Part shown: one piece after another, positions 1 through 6,549 of the stretch
How the letters are laid out: each line of letters opens with the position of its first letter
Position numbering within the stretch: position 1 is the first letter of the stretch
Assembly (NCBI GenBank): GCA_946481405.1
Contig: CAMLNY010000011.1
Span: 1-10,466 of the forward strand
Source of the DNA: an uncultured Brevundimonas sp.
Lineage (GTDB): Bacteria > Pseudomonadota > Alphaproteobacteria > Caulobacterales > Caulobacteraceae
Length of the DNA stretch: 10,466 nt
Direction of reading: 5' to 3'
Notes under the pieces: generated by a model
Seen by the model: the letters and a program-made list of their open reading frames with translations, nothing else
Told to the model about the DNA's origin: nothing
Database searches by the model: none
Position numbers and translations under genes: made by a program

Positions 1-647
1 AACACGCCCATGAAGGTGCCGACCAGGGCGCCGCCGATCATGCCGCCCAGAACTTCCGGCGGCTCGGTGATCGAGCCCATGGTCTTGATGACCCCCAGAA
101 CGGCCGCGACGATGCCCAGCGCCGGCAGGGCGTCGGCCAGGTTCTGGATGGCGTGCGGGGCGGCGGCGGCCTCGTGATGGTGCTTCTCGAGCTGCTTCTC
201 CATGGCGTCCTCGATCTGGTGAGGATCCTCCAGGTTCATCGTCATCATCCGCAGGGTGTCGCAGATGAAGTCGATGGCGAAATGGTCCTTCATCACCTTC
301 GGGTACTTCTGGAAGATGGTGGACTCGGCCGGCTTCTCGATATGGCTTTCCAGGGCGATGACGCCCTTGGACTTCATCGTCTTGGTCAGGGCGAACAGCA
401 GGCTCAGCAGGTCCTTGTAGTCCTGCTTCTTCCACTTCGGCCCGGCGAACGCCTTGCCGAAGCCGGCGAGGCCCGACTTGACCACCTGCAACGAGTTGGA
501 GATCAGGAAGGCGGAAATGCCCGCCCCGCCGATGGCCATCAGTTCGTGCGGCGCGGCGTGGGTGAGGACGTCGAACTTGCCGCCCGAGATCGCATAACTG
601 CCGAACACGAGCGCGAACAGCAGCACCAGGCCGATAATCTGAAACAT
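1..647 (-). CDS. motA: Flagellar motor stator protein MotA, 3' end cut by window
   Basis: MotA pairs with MotB in the inner membrane to form the ion-conducting stator that turns the flagellar rotor. Only the first 215 residues lie in the window; the family is usually about 285-295 residues, so the C-terminus is missing. Visible are a first membrane helix (about 1-20, MFQIIGLVLLFALVFGSYAI), a second around 34-52, the cytoplasmic loop with the charged segment DTLRMM (R133) and QIEDAMEKQLEKH (about 144-156), which matches the rotor-facing Arg/Glu region of E. coli MotA, and the hallmark LADALPALGIVAAVLGVIKTM (170-190) with its conserved proline at 175. A fourth helix begins near 200 (GGMIGGALVGTFMGV). 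Residues 23-42 (GKFDVLTHAAPHELMAIGGA) are also typical of MotA. The ATG has only a weak Shine-Dalgarno (GGAC, spacer 6). It lies 80 nt downstream of the acyl-CoA synthetase on the same strand. No motB is visible. Confidence 0.96.
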   Translation of the reverse strand, partial: MFQIIGLVLLFALVFGSYAISGGKFDVLTHAAPHELMAIGGAGISAFLISNSLQVVKSGLAGFGKAFAGPKWKKQDYKDLLSLLFALTKTMKSKGVIALESHIEKPAESTIFQKYPKVMKDHFAIDFICDTLRMMTMNLEDPHQIEDAMEKQLEKHHHEAAAAPHAIQNLADALPALGIVAAVLGVIKTMGSITEPPEVLGGMIGGALVGTFMGV

Positions 648-688
648 GTAGGCGTCCGACGTCCCCGAGAGAGGGGCCGAATATCGCC

Positions 689-701
689 GTTAATGATTAA
701 C
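689..701. promoter_or_regulatory. Inverted repeat GTTAA-TGA-TTAAC upstream of motA
   Basis: A perfect 5-bp inverted repeat with a 3-nt centre sits in the 80-nt gap between the acyl-CoA synthetase stop and the motA start, about 42 nt before the motA ATG. It is AT-rich in a very GC-rich background, which suggests a protein-binding site or promoter element. It contains TTAA half-sites like those of CtrA, but their spacing is 3 nt, not the 7 nt of the classic TTAA-N7-TTAA box, so I do not call it a CtrA site. The function is unproven. Confidence 0.3.
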
Positions 702-727
702 CGGGGCTTGCGATCAGAGACGCCCGA

Positions 728-2656
728 TCAGAGGCGGTTGTGGCCGCTCTGGATCGCCGCGAAGCCGTCGGCCGTCAGCCTGACGTAGCCCGACTTGCCG
801 CCCCGAACGTACACCTGACCGTCGATCTTCGAGGGATCGAAGCCGTCGGCGACCAGATCGACCTTGCGGTATTTGAACGTCCCGGTCGTCTCCAGCGTCT
901 TGGCCAGACGGATGAAGACCGGCGGGGCATAGTGGGGCAGCTGTTCGTCGGCCCAAGCGGCGAAGTCCTTGGCCGAGAACCTGCCCTCGACCACCAGCGT
1001 CACCATCCCCGCCTTGCCCTCGGCGCCCGGGACCGGGACGCCGTAGGCGATGACTTCCTTGACCCCCGGCGCGTCGACCAGCCGCTGTTCGACCTCGGCG
1101 GTCGAGACGTTCTCGCCCTTCCAGCGGAAGGTGTCGCCGATCCTGTCGACGAAGTAGAAATAGCCTTCCTTGTCCTGACGCATCAGGTCGCCGGTGCGGA
1201 ACCAGCGGTCGCCGCGCTGGAACACGTCGGTCAGAATTTTCTTCTCGGAGGCGGCCTTGTCGGCGTAGCCCGAGAAGTCGTGGCGCACGTCGTTGCCGAT
1301 CATGCCGATCGCCTCGCCGACCTCCCCGACAGAAGCTTCAGCGACCAGACCATTGGGGCTGCGGACCGGCTCTTCGGTATCGACGTCGAAGGCCGCCAGA
1401 CGGATGTTGATCTGCTTCTTCAGGAACTTCGGCACCCTGCCGATCGCACCCTGCTTCCCGTCGAAATTGAACAGGGAGACGTTGCCCTCGGTCGAGCCGT
1501 AGAACTCCAGGATCTGGGGGATGGCGAACCGCTGCTGGAACTCGGGCCAGACGTCGGGGCGCAGGCCGTTGCCGAACGCCAGCCGGATCTTGTGGCCGCG
1601 CTCGCCCTCCTGCTCGGGGCAGTTGACGAGATAGCGGCACAGCTCGCCGATATAGACGAACATGGTGGCGCCCGACGTGTTCACGTCGTTCCAGAAGCTG
1701 GATGCCGAGAACTTGCGCCGCAGCACCAGCCGCCCGCCGTTCAGCAGGGCGGGGCCGACCCCGACCAGTCCGCCGGTCGAGTGGTACAGCGGGAGGACGT
1801 TGAAGATCCGGTCGGTCGGCGTCGATTCCGTGCAGCCGGCGAACGCCCGCATATAGGTCCGCGCACGAGCGTGATGGATCCGGGCCGCCTTCGGCATGCC
1901 GGTCGTGCCGGAGGTGTAGATGAACAGCGCGGTATCGCGGTTGGTGATGCCGTCCCGGATGCTTCGGTTCGGGCGCACCGACGATCCGCTGCGGACGGCG
2001 TTGTCCAGTCCGCGCCGTTCCGACACCTCGTCGGCGTCCTTCAGGCCCAGCACCCACAGCATCATGGTGCGGGTGACGAAGGGCCGGGCCTCCTCGCACT
2101 TCTTCCAGGTCTCCTCGTCCGCCACCACCACCGCCACTCCGGCGATGTTCAGGCAGTGGGCCAAGGCCTGGCCGGTCAGATTGGTGTTGATCAGGGCGGT
2201 CGCGATGCCGGCTTTCGAGAAGCCCATCCACGCGGCGATGTATTCGGCCCGGTTGGTCATCACCAGACCGATGACGTCGGTCCGGCGCAGGTTCCGGCTC
2301 CGCGCCCAATGGGCGTAGCGATTCGCCATACCGTCCAGGTCGCGATAGGTCAGCGAGCGGTGCTCGTCCTCGAGCGCGACGTTGTCGGGGAATTTGTCGA
2401 CGGCTTCCTCGAAGTCGCCGGTCACCGCGATCGAGGAGCCGAGGCTGATGCGCCGCAGGACGCGGCACCGAAAAAGCGGTCGCGGATACCGCTGATCCTT
2501 GGGCTGGTGCTGTTCCTGGCGCTGGGCGACGGCTTCCTCGAAGTCGTCGCAGACCAGTACGTCGCTATCGAGGGCGATCGGCTTGATGCGCTTCAGCAGC
2601 CGACGAAGACCGGCCGCGAACTTGAGATCGCGTCGGATGTTGGCCGCCAAACCCAT
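728..2656 (-). CDS. FATP-type long-chain acyl-CoA synthetase (FadD6-like) with N-terminal insertion
   Basis: This is an ATP-dependent fatty acyl-CoA ligase of the AMP-forming superfamily, in the fatty-acid-transport-protein/very-long-chain branch. It activates long-chain fatty acids by an acyl-adenylate, probably at the inner membrane. In the 642-residue product the P-loop IYTSGTTGMPKAA is at 246-258, the FATP-style core FYGSTEGNVSLFNFDG at 385-400, the adenylate-binding segment RTGDLM at 487-492, the hinge DRIGDTFRWKGENVSTAEVE at 504-523, and the C-terminal catalytic-lysine region GTFKYRKVDL at 592-601. Without residues 44-86 the length would be 599, close to the family norm. Those 43 residues are an in-frame insertion, and DFEEAV occurs at both 38-43 and 81-86. 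The start gives the expected MGLAANIRRDLK opening; a GGAG lies 11 nt upstream. The adenylation domain looks intact, so the enzyme may still work, but the insertion could alter the N-terminal region. Confidence 0.92.
   Translation of the reverse strand: MGLAANIRRDLKFAAGLRRLLKRIKPIALDSDVLVCDDFEEAVAQRQEQHQPKDQRYPRPLFRCRVLRRISLGSSIAVTGDFEEAVDKFPDNVALEDEHRSLTYRDLDGMANRYAHWARSRNLRRTDVIGLVMTNRAEYIAAWMGFSKAGIATALINTNLTGQALAHCLNIAGVAVVVADEETWKKCEEARPFVTRTMMLWVLGLKDADEVSERRGLDNAVRSGSSVRPNRSIRDGITNRDTALFIYTSGTTGMPKAARIHHARARTYMRAFAGCTESTPTDRIFNVLPLYHSTGGLVGVGPALLNGGRLVLRRKFSASSFWNDVNTSGATMFVYIGELCRYLVNCPEQEGERGHKIRLAFGNGLRPDVWPEFQQRFAIPQILEFYGSTEGNVSLFNFDGKQGAIGRVPKFLKKQINIRLAAFDVDTEEPVRSPNGLVAEASVGEVGEAIGMIGNDVRHDFSGYADKAASEKKILTDVFQRGDRWFRTGDLMRQDKEGYFYFVDRIGDTFRWKGENVSTAEVEQRLVDAPGVKEVIAYGVPVPGAEGKAGMVTLVVEGRFSAKDFAAWADEQLPHYAPPVFIRLAKTLETTGTFKYRKVDLVADGFDPSKIDGQVYVRGGKSGYVRLTADGFAAIQSGHNRL
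2398..2546. repeat. Exact 20-bp direct repeat flanking a 109-bp insertion
   Basis: The sequence CGACGGCTTCCTCGAAGTCG occurs at 2398-2417 and again at 2527-2546. The period is 129 bp, exactly 43 codons, so the reading frame of the acyl-CoA synthetase is kept. Both copies encode DFEEAV on the minus strand. Removing one copy plus the 109 bp between gives the smooth join CDDFEEAVDKFPDNVALE, the usual form in this enzyme family as I recall it. The intervening segment (2418-2526) encodes an atypical Arg/Gln-rich stretch in the gene's frame. The repeat is too long for a typical transposase target duplication, and the insert has no terminal inverted repeats or transposase. It could have come from template switching, microhomology-driven insertion, or an assembly artefact. 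Confidence 0.85.
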
Positions 2657-2700
2657 GGTCGCAGTCGCTCCGTATGCAGGCGTAAGTCAGATCTGGTGAT

Positions 2701-2724
2701 GAACAAGCCCGGTGGCGGGGTCAA
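2701..2724 (-). promoter_or_regulatory. Candidate housekeeping promoter for the acyl-CoA synthetase
   Basis: Reading on the minus strand, TTGACC (2724-2719) is followed after a short spacer by GCTTGTTC (2708-2701). This partly matches the Caulobacter sigma-73 pattern TTGACGS-N10-14-GCTANAWC, with two mismatches in the -10 element and a spacer one base short. It lies about 45 nt before the start codon at 2656, which is a sensible distance. It is a weak match by eye only. Confidence 0.22.
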
Positions 2725-2953
2725 CCGGCGGGAGAATCCGTAACGTCGGTCGACGCCGTTTCCGCCCGGGAGTGGCGCCGTTGCGTCGGCGCCGCAGGGG
2801 AAATCTGAGGCTTTCGAGCGCGTCTCTGGTCTCGACGGGCTTTGAGATTACGGCAAAACGATCGTCTGGATGGCAAGATTTGGTCCGCTTTTGCGGGGAT
2901 CGCGGCCGGTTTGTGTCAATCCCGGTCTTTCTTCTGGGCGACAAGATTCTTTC

Positions 2954-2978
2954 GGAACCTCGCTAGCTGACAGTTGTT
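2954..2978 (+). promoter_or_regulatory. Candidate EcfG/SigT-like general stress promoter
   Basis: GGAAC (2954-2958), 16 nt, then TGTT (2975-2978) closely resembles the alphaproteobacterial general-stress sigma (EcfG; SigT in Caulobacter) consensus GGAAC-N16/17-CGTT, with one mismatch. Transcription would begin around 2984-2986, leaving a short leader of about 23 nt that contains the strong GGAGG ribosome site at 2996-3000 before the ATG at 3008. The geometry is good, but the call rests on one site read by eye. Confidence 0.42.
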
Positions 2979-3007
2979 CTTTCGGCCTCACTTCTGGAGG
3001 ACCGCAG

Positions 3008-3562
3008 ATGACTGTGACCTATACCGACGACACCATGCGGAACACTTCGGTGGATTCCGAAACCTTCGTTCCGCGTTACGCCCGCGCCAAACGCTCCCGG
3101 AAGGGCGTAAAGACCTGGATGATCCTCGCCCCCATCGGCGGCGTGGCCCTGATCGGCGGGGCAGCCGCCATGATCATGGGCGGCGGCTCCGAGACCCAGC
3201 CGCTGGCTGAGCCCGAACCGGCCGCCCCGCTGGTCCAGCCGCTCGAAGCCGCTCCGGCTCCGCTGGAAAGCTCGGTCGCCCCGGCGGCCCTGACGTCGAC
3301 CACGCCCGCCGCGACCCCGGCCCCGGTCGTCCGTGAGGCCGCTCCGGCCCCGGCTCCCGCCGTCCAGCGCCGCGCCGCGCCGGTCGAACGTCGCGCCGCC
3401 CCAGCCCCGGCCGTGACCCCGCGTGAAGAGTTCGCCCAGGAACTGACCGGCCCTCAGCCCTACGTCGCCGCCCGTCCGACGGAATCGGTTCAGTCCCCGC
3501 TGGCGCCGGCCCCCACGCCGACGCCCCGCGCCCCGGCGATCCAGACCACCCCGCTCAACTAG
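3008..3562 (+). CDS. Hypothetical single-pass membrane protein with Pro/Ala-rich tail
   Basis: I do not recognise a family. The 184-residue product has a polar N-terminus (1-22), a strongly basic stretch RYARAKRSRKGVK (23-35), one membrane helix at about 37-58 (WMILAPIGGVALIGGAAAMIMG), then some 125 residues rich in Ala and Pro. This tail includes a near-repeat RRAAPVERRAAPAPA (121-135), a more polar patch TPREEFAQELTGPQPY (137-152) and a Pro-rich end. Positive charges before the helix predict the tail faces the periplasm. The layout recalls periplasm-spanning linkers such as that of TonB, but no TonB C-terminal domain is present. The ATG at 3008 is chosen because GGAGG lies 7 nt upstream; a longer reading from 2870 would run through the candidate promoter and has no ribosome site. 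The gene appears monocistronic: own promoter candidate before it, strong terminator after it. Confidence 0.8.
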   Translation: MTVTYTDDTMRNTSVDSETFVPRYARAKRSRKGVKTWMILAPIGGVALIGGAAAMIMGGGSETQPLAEPEPAAPLVQPLEAAPAPLESSVAPAALTSTTPAATPAPVVREAAPAPAPAVQRRAAPVERRAAPAPAVTPREEFAQELTGPQPYVAARPTESVQSPLAPAPTPTPRAPAIQTTPLN

Positions 3563-3580
3563 AAGCTTCAGACGACCGGA

Positions 3581-3609
3581 AAGCCCCCGGTTCCCACCGG
3601 GGGCTTTTT
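3581..3609 (+). terminator. Strong intrinsic terminator
   Basis: A perfect 10-bp stem, AAGCCCCCGG (3581-3590) with CCGGGGGCTT (3597-3606), encloses the 6-nt loop TTCCCA, and the T-run extends to 3609. It begins 18 nt after the stop of the plus-strand membrane-protein gene. The opposing operon ends at 3622, only 13 nt beyond, so the hairpin may also slow or stop transcription from the other side, though its T-run on that strand is only three bases. Confidence 0.9.
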
Positions 3610-3621
3610 GATGCGCGCGGC

Positions 3622-4932
3622 TCAGGTCGCGGGCGAGACGCGCCAGATGACGTTGCCGACGTCGTCGGCGACGAGCAGGGCCCCCAGCCGGTCGACTTGC
3701 ACCCCCACGGGCCGGCCCATGGCGTCGCCGTCATCAGTCAGGAAGCCGGTCAGGAAGTCCTGCGGCGGTCCGTTCGGAACCCCGTTGGCGAAGGGCACGA
3801 AGATCACCTTGTAGCCGGCGCGCGGTTCGCGGTTCCACGACCCGTGCTGACCGACGAAGGCGCCGTGGCTGTAGGCGGTCGGGAAGGCGGTTCCCTCATA
3901 GAAGGTCAGGCCCAGCGACGCCGTGTGCGCCCCCAGCGCGTAGTCGGGCGCGATGGCGGCGGCGACCCTGGCCGGATCCTGCGGCTGCACCCGCGCATCC
4001 AAAGTCTGGCCATAGTAGCTGTACGGCCAGCCGTAAAAGCCGCCGTCCCTTACCGAGGTCATGTAGTCGGGGACCAGATCGTTGCCGAGCTCGTCCCGCT
4101 CGTTCACCGACACCCACAGCGCCCGGCTGTCCGGCTGCCACGCCATGCCGACCGGGTTTCTCAGGCCCGAGGCGAAGACCCGTTGCGCCCCCGTGGCGAC
4201 GTCAATCTCCTGGATGGCCGCGCGGCCCTCCTCCTCGTCCATGCCGTTCTCGCCGATGTTCGAGTTCGACCCGACCCCGACATAGAGTTTCGTCCCGTCG
4301 GCGGAGGCGACCAGCGACTTGGTCCAGTGGTGGTTCCGCCCGGCCGGCAGGTCGGCGATCTTCACGGCCTGCGCCGTGATCTGCGTCTGTCCCGTCTGAT
4401 AGGGGAAGGCCACCACCGCATCGGCGTTGGCCACGAACAGCCTGTCGCCGACCAGCGCCATGCCGAAGGGCGACATCAGGTTCTCGAGGAAGGGCGTCTT
4501 CGTCTCGGCCACCCCGTCCCCGTCGGCGTCGCGCAGCAGGGTGATGCGGTCCGCGCTGGGCGGCGCGGCGCCCGCCTGTTTCATGACCAGCCCCATGACC
4601 CAGCCGCGGATGCCGCCCGACTTTCCTTCGGGCTTGGGCGGCGCATTGGTCTCGGCGACCAGGATGTCGCCATTGGGCAGGCGATAGAGCCAGCGCGGAT
4701 GATCAAGCCCGGTCGCGAAGGCCTGCACCCGGAACCCCTGCGGCGCCGTCGGCATGGCGCCGTCGGGCCAGCCCACGGCCGGGGCGATGTTCACCGTCGG
4801 CAGAAAGGCGTTCCGATGCGGCGCGACCAACGTCGGATCGGCGCCGTAGGTCGCCCCTTCCGGCGCCAGCGGCCCGCTGCCGCATCCGTTCAGGGTCAGG
4901 GCGCAGGCGGCGAGCAGGAGAGGGCGGTGCAT
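3622..4932 (-). CDS. PQQ-dependent sugar/L-sorbosone dehydrogenase-like lipoprotein
   Basis: This belongs to the soluble glucose dehydrogenase/L-sorbosone dehydrogenase group, six-bladed beta-propellers that oxidise sugars or aldoses with pyrroloquinoline quinone in the periplasm. In the 436-residue product an N-terminal signal ends at LNGC with C17 as the likely lipidated cysteine (an earlier LAAC at 7-10 is too close to the start). Propeller motifs are visible: [17 protein letters not shown] (66-82), the calcium-type loop DADGDG (135-140), [16 protein letters not shown] (198-213), which aligns with the catalytic-histidine region, [10 protein letters not shown] (256-265) with the conserved Arg-Asn-Pro, GGFYGWPY (297-304), and [18 protein letters not shown] (407-424). 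GAGGAGG lies 5 nt before the ATG and overlaps the stop of the upstream lipocalin gene, 10 nt away, so the two are co-transcribed. Cofactor use and substrate are family inference; no pqq synthesis genes are in the window, and many such proteins have no known substrate. Confidence 0.88.
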   Translation of the reverse strand: MHRPLLLAACALTLNGCGSGPLAPEGATYGADPTLVAPHRNAFLPTVNIAPAVGWPDGAMPTAPQGFRVQAFATGLDHPRWLYRLPNGDILVAETNAPPKPEGKSGGIRGWVMGLVMKQAGAAPPSADRITLLRDADGDGVAETKTPFLENLMSPFGMALVGDRLFVANADAVVAFPYQTGQTQITAQAVKIADLPAGRNHHWTKSLVASADGTKLYVGVGSNSNIGENGMDEEEGRAAIQEIDVATGAQRVFASGLRNPVGMAWQPDSRALWVSVNERDELGNDLVPDYMTSVRDGGFYGWPYSYYGQTLDARVQPQDPARVAAAIAPDYALGAHTASLGLTFYEGTAFPTAYSHGAFVGQHGSWNREPRAGYKVIFVPFANGVPNGPPQDFLTGFLTDDGDAMGRPVGVQVDRLGALLVADDVGNVIWRVSPAT

Positions 4933-4942
4933 CGGGGCCTCC

Positions 4943-5482
4943 TCAGAAGGCGGGGAATTCGAGACGGCTTACATCATAGCCCAACGCCCGCGCCCGCTCG
5001 ACCAGGGCGGCGCGTTCGGCGTCGCTGGGGACCTCGCGCGTGTAGATCCAGAGCTTCTCGAATTTCGGATCGGCCGAGATGAACCAGCTGTAGTCCTCGG
5101 CATGGTCCAGCACCCAGTATTCCCAGGTGATCAGGCCGCCCAGATATTGCGCCCTGAGCTTGGCGTTGAAACCGGGATCGAGGATCGTCCCGGAGGCGCC
5201 GATGGCCTTTTCCGGTCCCTGCGGCGTGTCCCGCTGACAGGTGTCCCGCACGCCGATCCGCGTCGGCGACTGGATCACATAGGTCGTCGCCCCGGCCACA
5301 CAGCCATCGGTCAGACGCATGGGCAGGCGGGCAATCTCCAGCCAGCGACCGGTATAGAACCGTTCCAGATCCACGGCGCGCGCGGGCTGGGGCGCGCGGA
5401 TCTGATCGGCGGGAATGGATGTGGCGCAGGCGCTGAGGCTCAAAACGGCCGCGGCGGCCAGGATCAGGGTTCGGATCGACAT
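4943..5482 (-). CDS. Outer-membrane lipocalin lipoprotein (Blc-like)
   Basis: This is a bacterial lipocalin, an eight-stranded barrel that binds small hydrophobic ligands; Blc of E. coli binds lysophospholipids and is stress-related. In the 179-residue product the signal peptide ends in the lipobox LSAC with C19. The +2 residue is Ala, so the Lol system should send it to the outer membrane. The lipocalin signature [10 protein letters not shown] is at 45-54. The strand regions [10 protein letters not shown] (61-70), [19 protein letters not shown] (120-138) and [10 protein letters not shown] (143-152) match the Blc pattern, and a C-terminal helix (about 153-169) follows. C61 and C82 might pair. 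The start at 5482 is chosen because GAGGA lies 8 nt upstream and the signal peptide begins at once; a start at 5572 would add 30 arginine-rich residues and overlap the upstream gene. It lies 61 nt downstream of the DUF1206 gene and 10 nt before the dehydrogenase gene. Confidence 0.93.
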   Translation of the reverse strand: MSIRTLILAAAAVLSLSACATSIPADQIRAPQPARAVDLERFYTGRWLEIARLPMRLTDGCVAGATTYVIQSPTRIGVRDTCQRDTPQGPEKAIGASGTILDPGFNAKLRAQYLGGLITWEYWVLDHAEDYSWFISADPKFEKLWIYTREVPSDAERAALVERARALGYDVSRLEFPAF

Positions 5483-5543
5483 CGGCGTTGTCCTCGCGCG
5501 GGATGGAAACCGCAGATACGAGACCAGTCGCGTTCCCGGACGC

Positions 5544-6437
5544 TCAACCCGCCTCGAGATCTTTCGGCACACGGATCCGCCGGAACCGCGCCTCCACGAA
5601 CGCGTAGAGGCCGAAGGCGATCAGACCGACCGCGGTCATACCCAGCATGATCGCCCCGCCCGGTTGCCGCTCCAGCGCCTCAAGCGCCGTGCCGAAGGTC
5701 TCCACCCGATCTGACCGGGCCCGGTAGCCGGCGAGCGTCACGAACAGGGCGAGGGGCAGATAGGCCAGCCCCCGCGCGATATAACCGACCCGCGCCAGCG
5801 GCAGGACCCATCGGCAGACCGTCTTCGAACAGACCAGGGTGGCCGCAAAATCGTTGACGAACCCCATGACAATGTTGCCGATCCCGACGCCCGCGATGAT
5901 CAGGCCGATGATCATCAGCGCCGCCCCGCCGAACGGCAGGCCCAGCAGAACCGAGGCCTTCTCCTGGTTCTCCGCCAGCTGCTCGGCGCCCATGTTTGAT
6001 CCGACCTCGTCCAGCAGCTCGAACACCCCCGAGGCCAGGACCGCATAGGCCGCGCCGCTCGTGGCCTGCGTCGCCCGGACGGCCCAGCCGTTCAGGTCCG
6101 AGCCCTCGTGATCGATGTCGAACACGGCCTGCAGCACCCGCCAGCCGACGAAGGCCCACAAGCCCGCTCCGATCAGGATCAGCCACAACCGCCCGAACGG
6201 CTGCTGGGCCAGGACATAGAGTGCGCCGTGCGGATCGACCGCCTGACCCCGCATGCCGATGGCCGAGGCCAGCATCAGGATGCCGACCGACACATAGACG
6301 AAGCCGTTCGCCGCGAACCCGAACCGCGACGACGCCTCCAGCGCCTCATGCAGACGCGGAAACCGGTCGCGCCAGGTCCGCCGCCGGCGGACCCGGTCGA
6401 TCAGTCTCTCGGCGAAGGCGGGCAGGGCGACGGACAT
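5544..6437 (-). CDS. DUF1206 six-helix membrane protein
   Basis: The protein has three internal repeats, each about 75 residues with two membrane helices, as in the DUF1206 family, whose function is unknown. Repeat 1 spans about 36-108 (ASSRFGFAANGFVYVSVGIL, then GAGLWAFVGWRVLQAVFD), repeat 2 about 119-194 (RATQATSGAAYAVLASGVFE, then GLIIAGVGIGNIVMGF), and repeat 3 about 212-287 (LARVGYIARGLAYLPLALFV, then GLIAFGLYAFVEARFRRI). The recurring pattern is a small or basic helix start with Gly-Tyr/Phe, then a Gly-rich second helix. Residues 1-35 are amphipathic and arginine-rich, so the N-terminus should be cytoplasmic. The 297-residue length is normal to slightly long. The ATG has only a short GAGAG close upstream. 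It is the likely first gene of an operon with the lipocalin and the dehydrogenase. Confidence 0.93.
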   Translation of the reverse strand: MSVALPAFAERLIDRVRRRRTWRDRFPRLHEALEASSRFGFAANGFVYVSVGILMLASAIGMRGQAVDPHGALYVLAQQPFGRLWLILIGAGLWAFVGWRVLQAVFDIDHEGSDLNGWAVRATQATSGAAYAVLASGVFELLDEVGSNMGAEQLAENQEKASVLLGLPFGGAALMIIGLIIAGVGIGNIVMGFVNDFAATLVCSKTVCRWVLPLARVGYIARGLAYLPLALFVTLAGYRARSDRVETFGTALEALERQPGGAIMLGMTAVGLIAFGLYAFVEARFRRIRVPKDLEAG

Positions 6438-6549
6438 CGGCTCTCGATCAAGCGGAGCCGTTCAACGCCGGAGGGTCGGGATGGCTCCCGGGCGGCCGCC
6501 AGAGCACATCCGGGTTGCCACCCTTCAACCGATTTGCCAGCGTGCGACC
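6438..6549. other. Divergent promoter region
   Basis: This gap separates the DUF1206 operon (minus) from the cysteine-rich lipoprotein gene (plus), so both promoters should lie here or run into the gene starts. I see no clear -35/-10 pair on either strand. A GGAGGG at 6470-6475 followed by an ATG at 6481 would give the lipoprotein a 23-residue extension before its signal peptide; I prefer the later start. Confidence 0.5.

Larger units (their letters stand above)
2657..3007. other. Divergent intergenic region between acyl-CoA synthetase and membrane-protein gene
   Basis: This 351-bp stretch separates two divergently transcribed genes. Open frames through it do not have a convincing ribosome site, start, or protein-like composition, and I see no RNA gene. 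It should hold both promoters. The better candidate is the GGAAC-type element near the plus-strand gene; a weaker one faces the acyl-CoA synthetase. Part of 2820-3000 is less GC-rich than the surrounding coding DNA, as expected for a regulatory region. Confidence 0.6.

Noticed and set aside
689..701. CtrA binding box
   Set aside because: The TTAA half-sites are 3 nt apart, not the 7 nt needed for a classic CtrA box.
2398..2546. Insertion sequence or MITE with target-site duplication
   Set aside because: No terminal inverted repeats inside the direct repeats, no transposase, and a 20-bp duplication is longer than usual.
740..2743. Very long plus-strand open frame opposite the acyl-CoA synthetase
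   Set aside because: It is the antisense frame of a gene with clear motifs; its sequence is Arg/Gly/Val-rich without domains. Only the short insert part looks protein-like and is reported separately.
3697..5082. Long plus-strand open frame opposite the dehydrogenase and lipocalin genes
   Set aside because: The minus strand carries recognisable family motifs throughout; this frame is a GC-bias shadow.
5483..5572. N-terminal extension of the lipocalin to an ATG at 5572
   Set aside because: The extra 30 residues are Arg-rich, precede a complete lipoprotein signal, and would overlap the DUF1206 gene; the start at 5482 has a better ribosome site.
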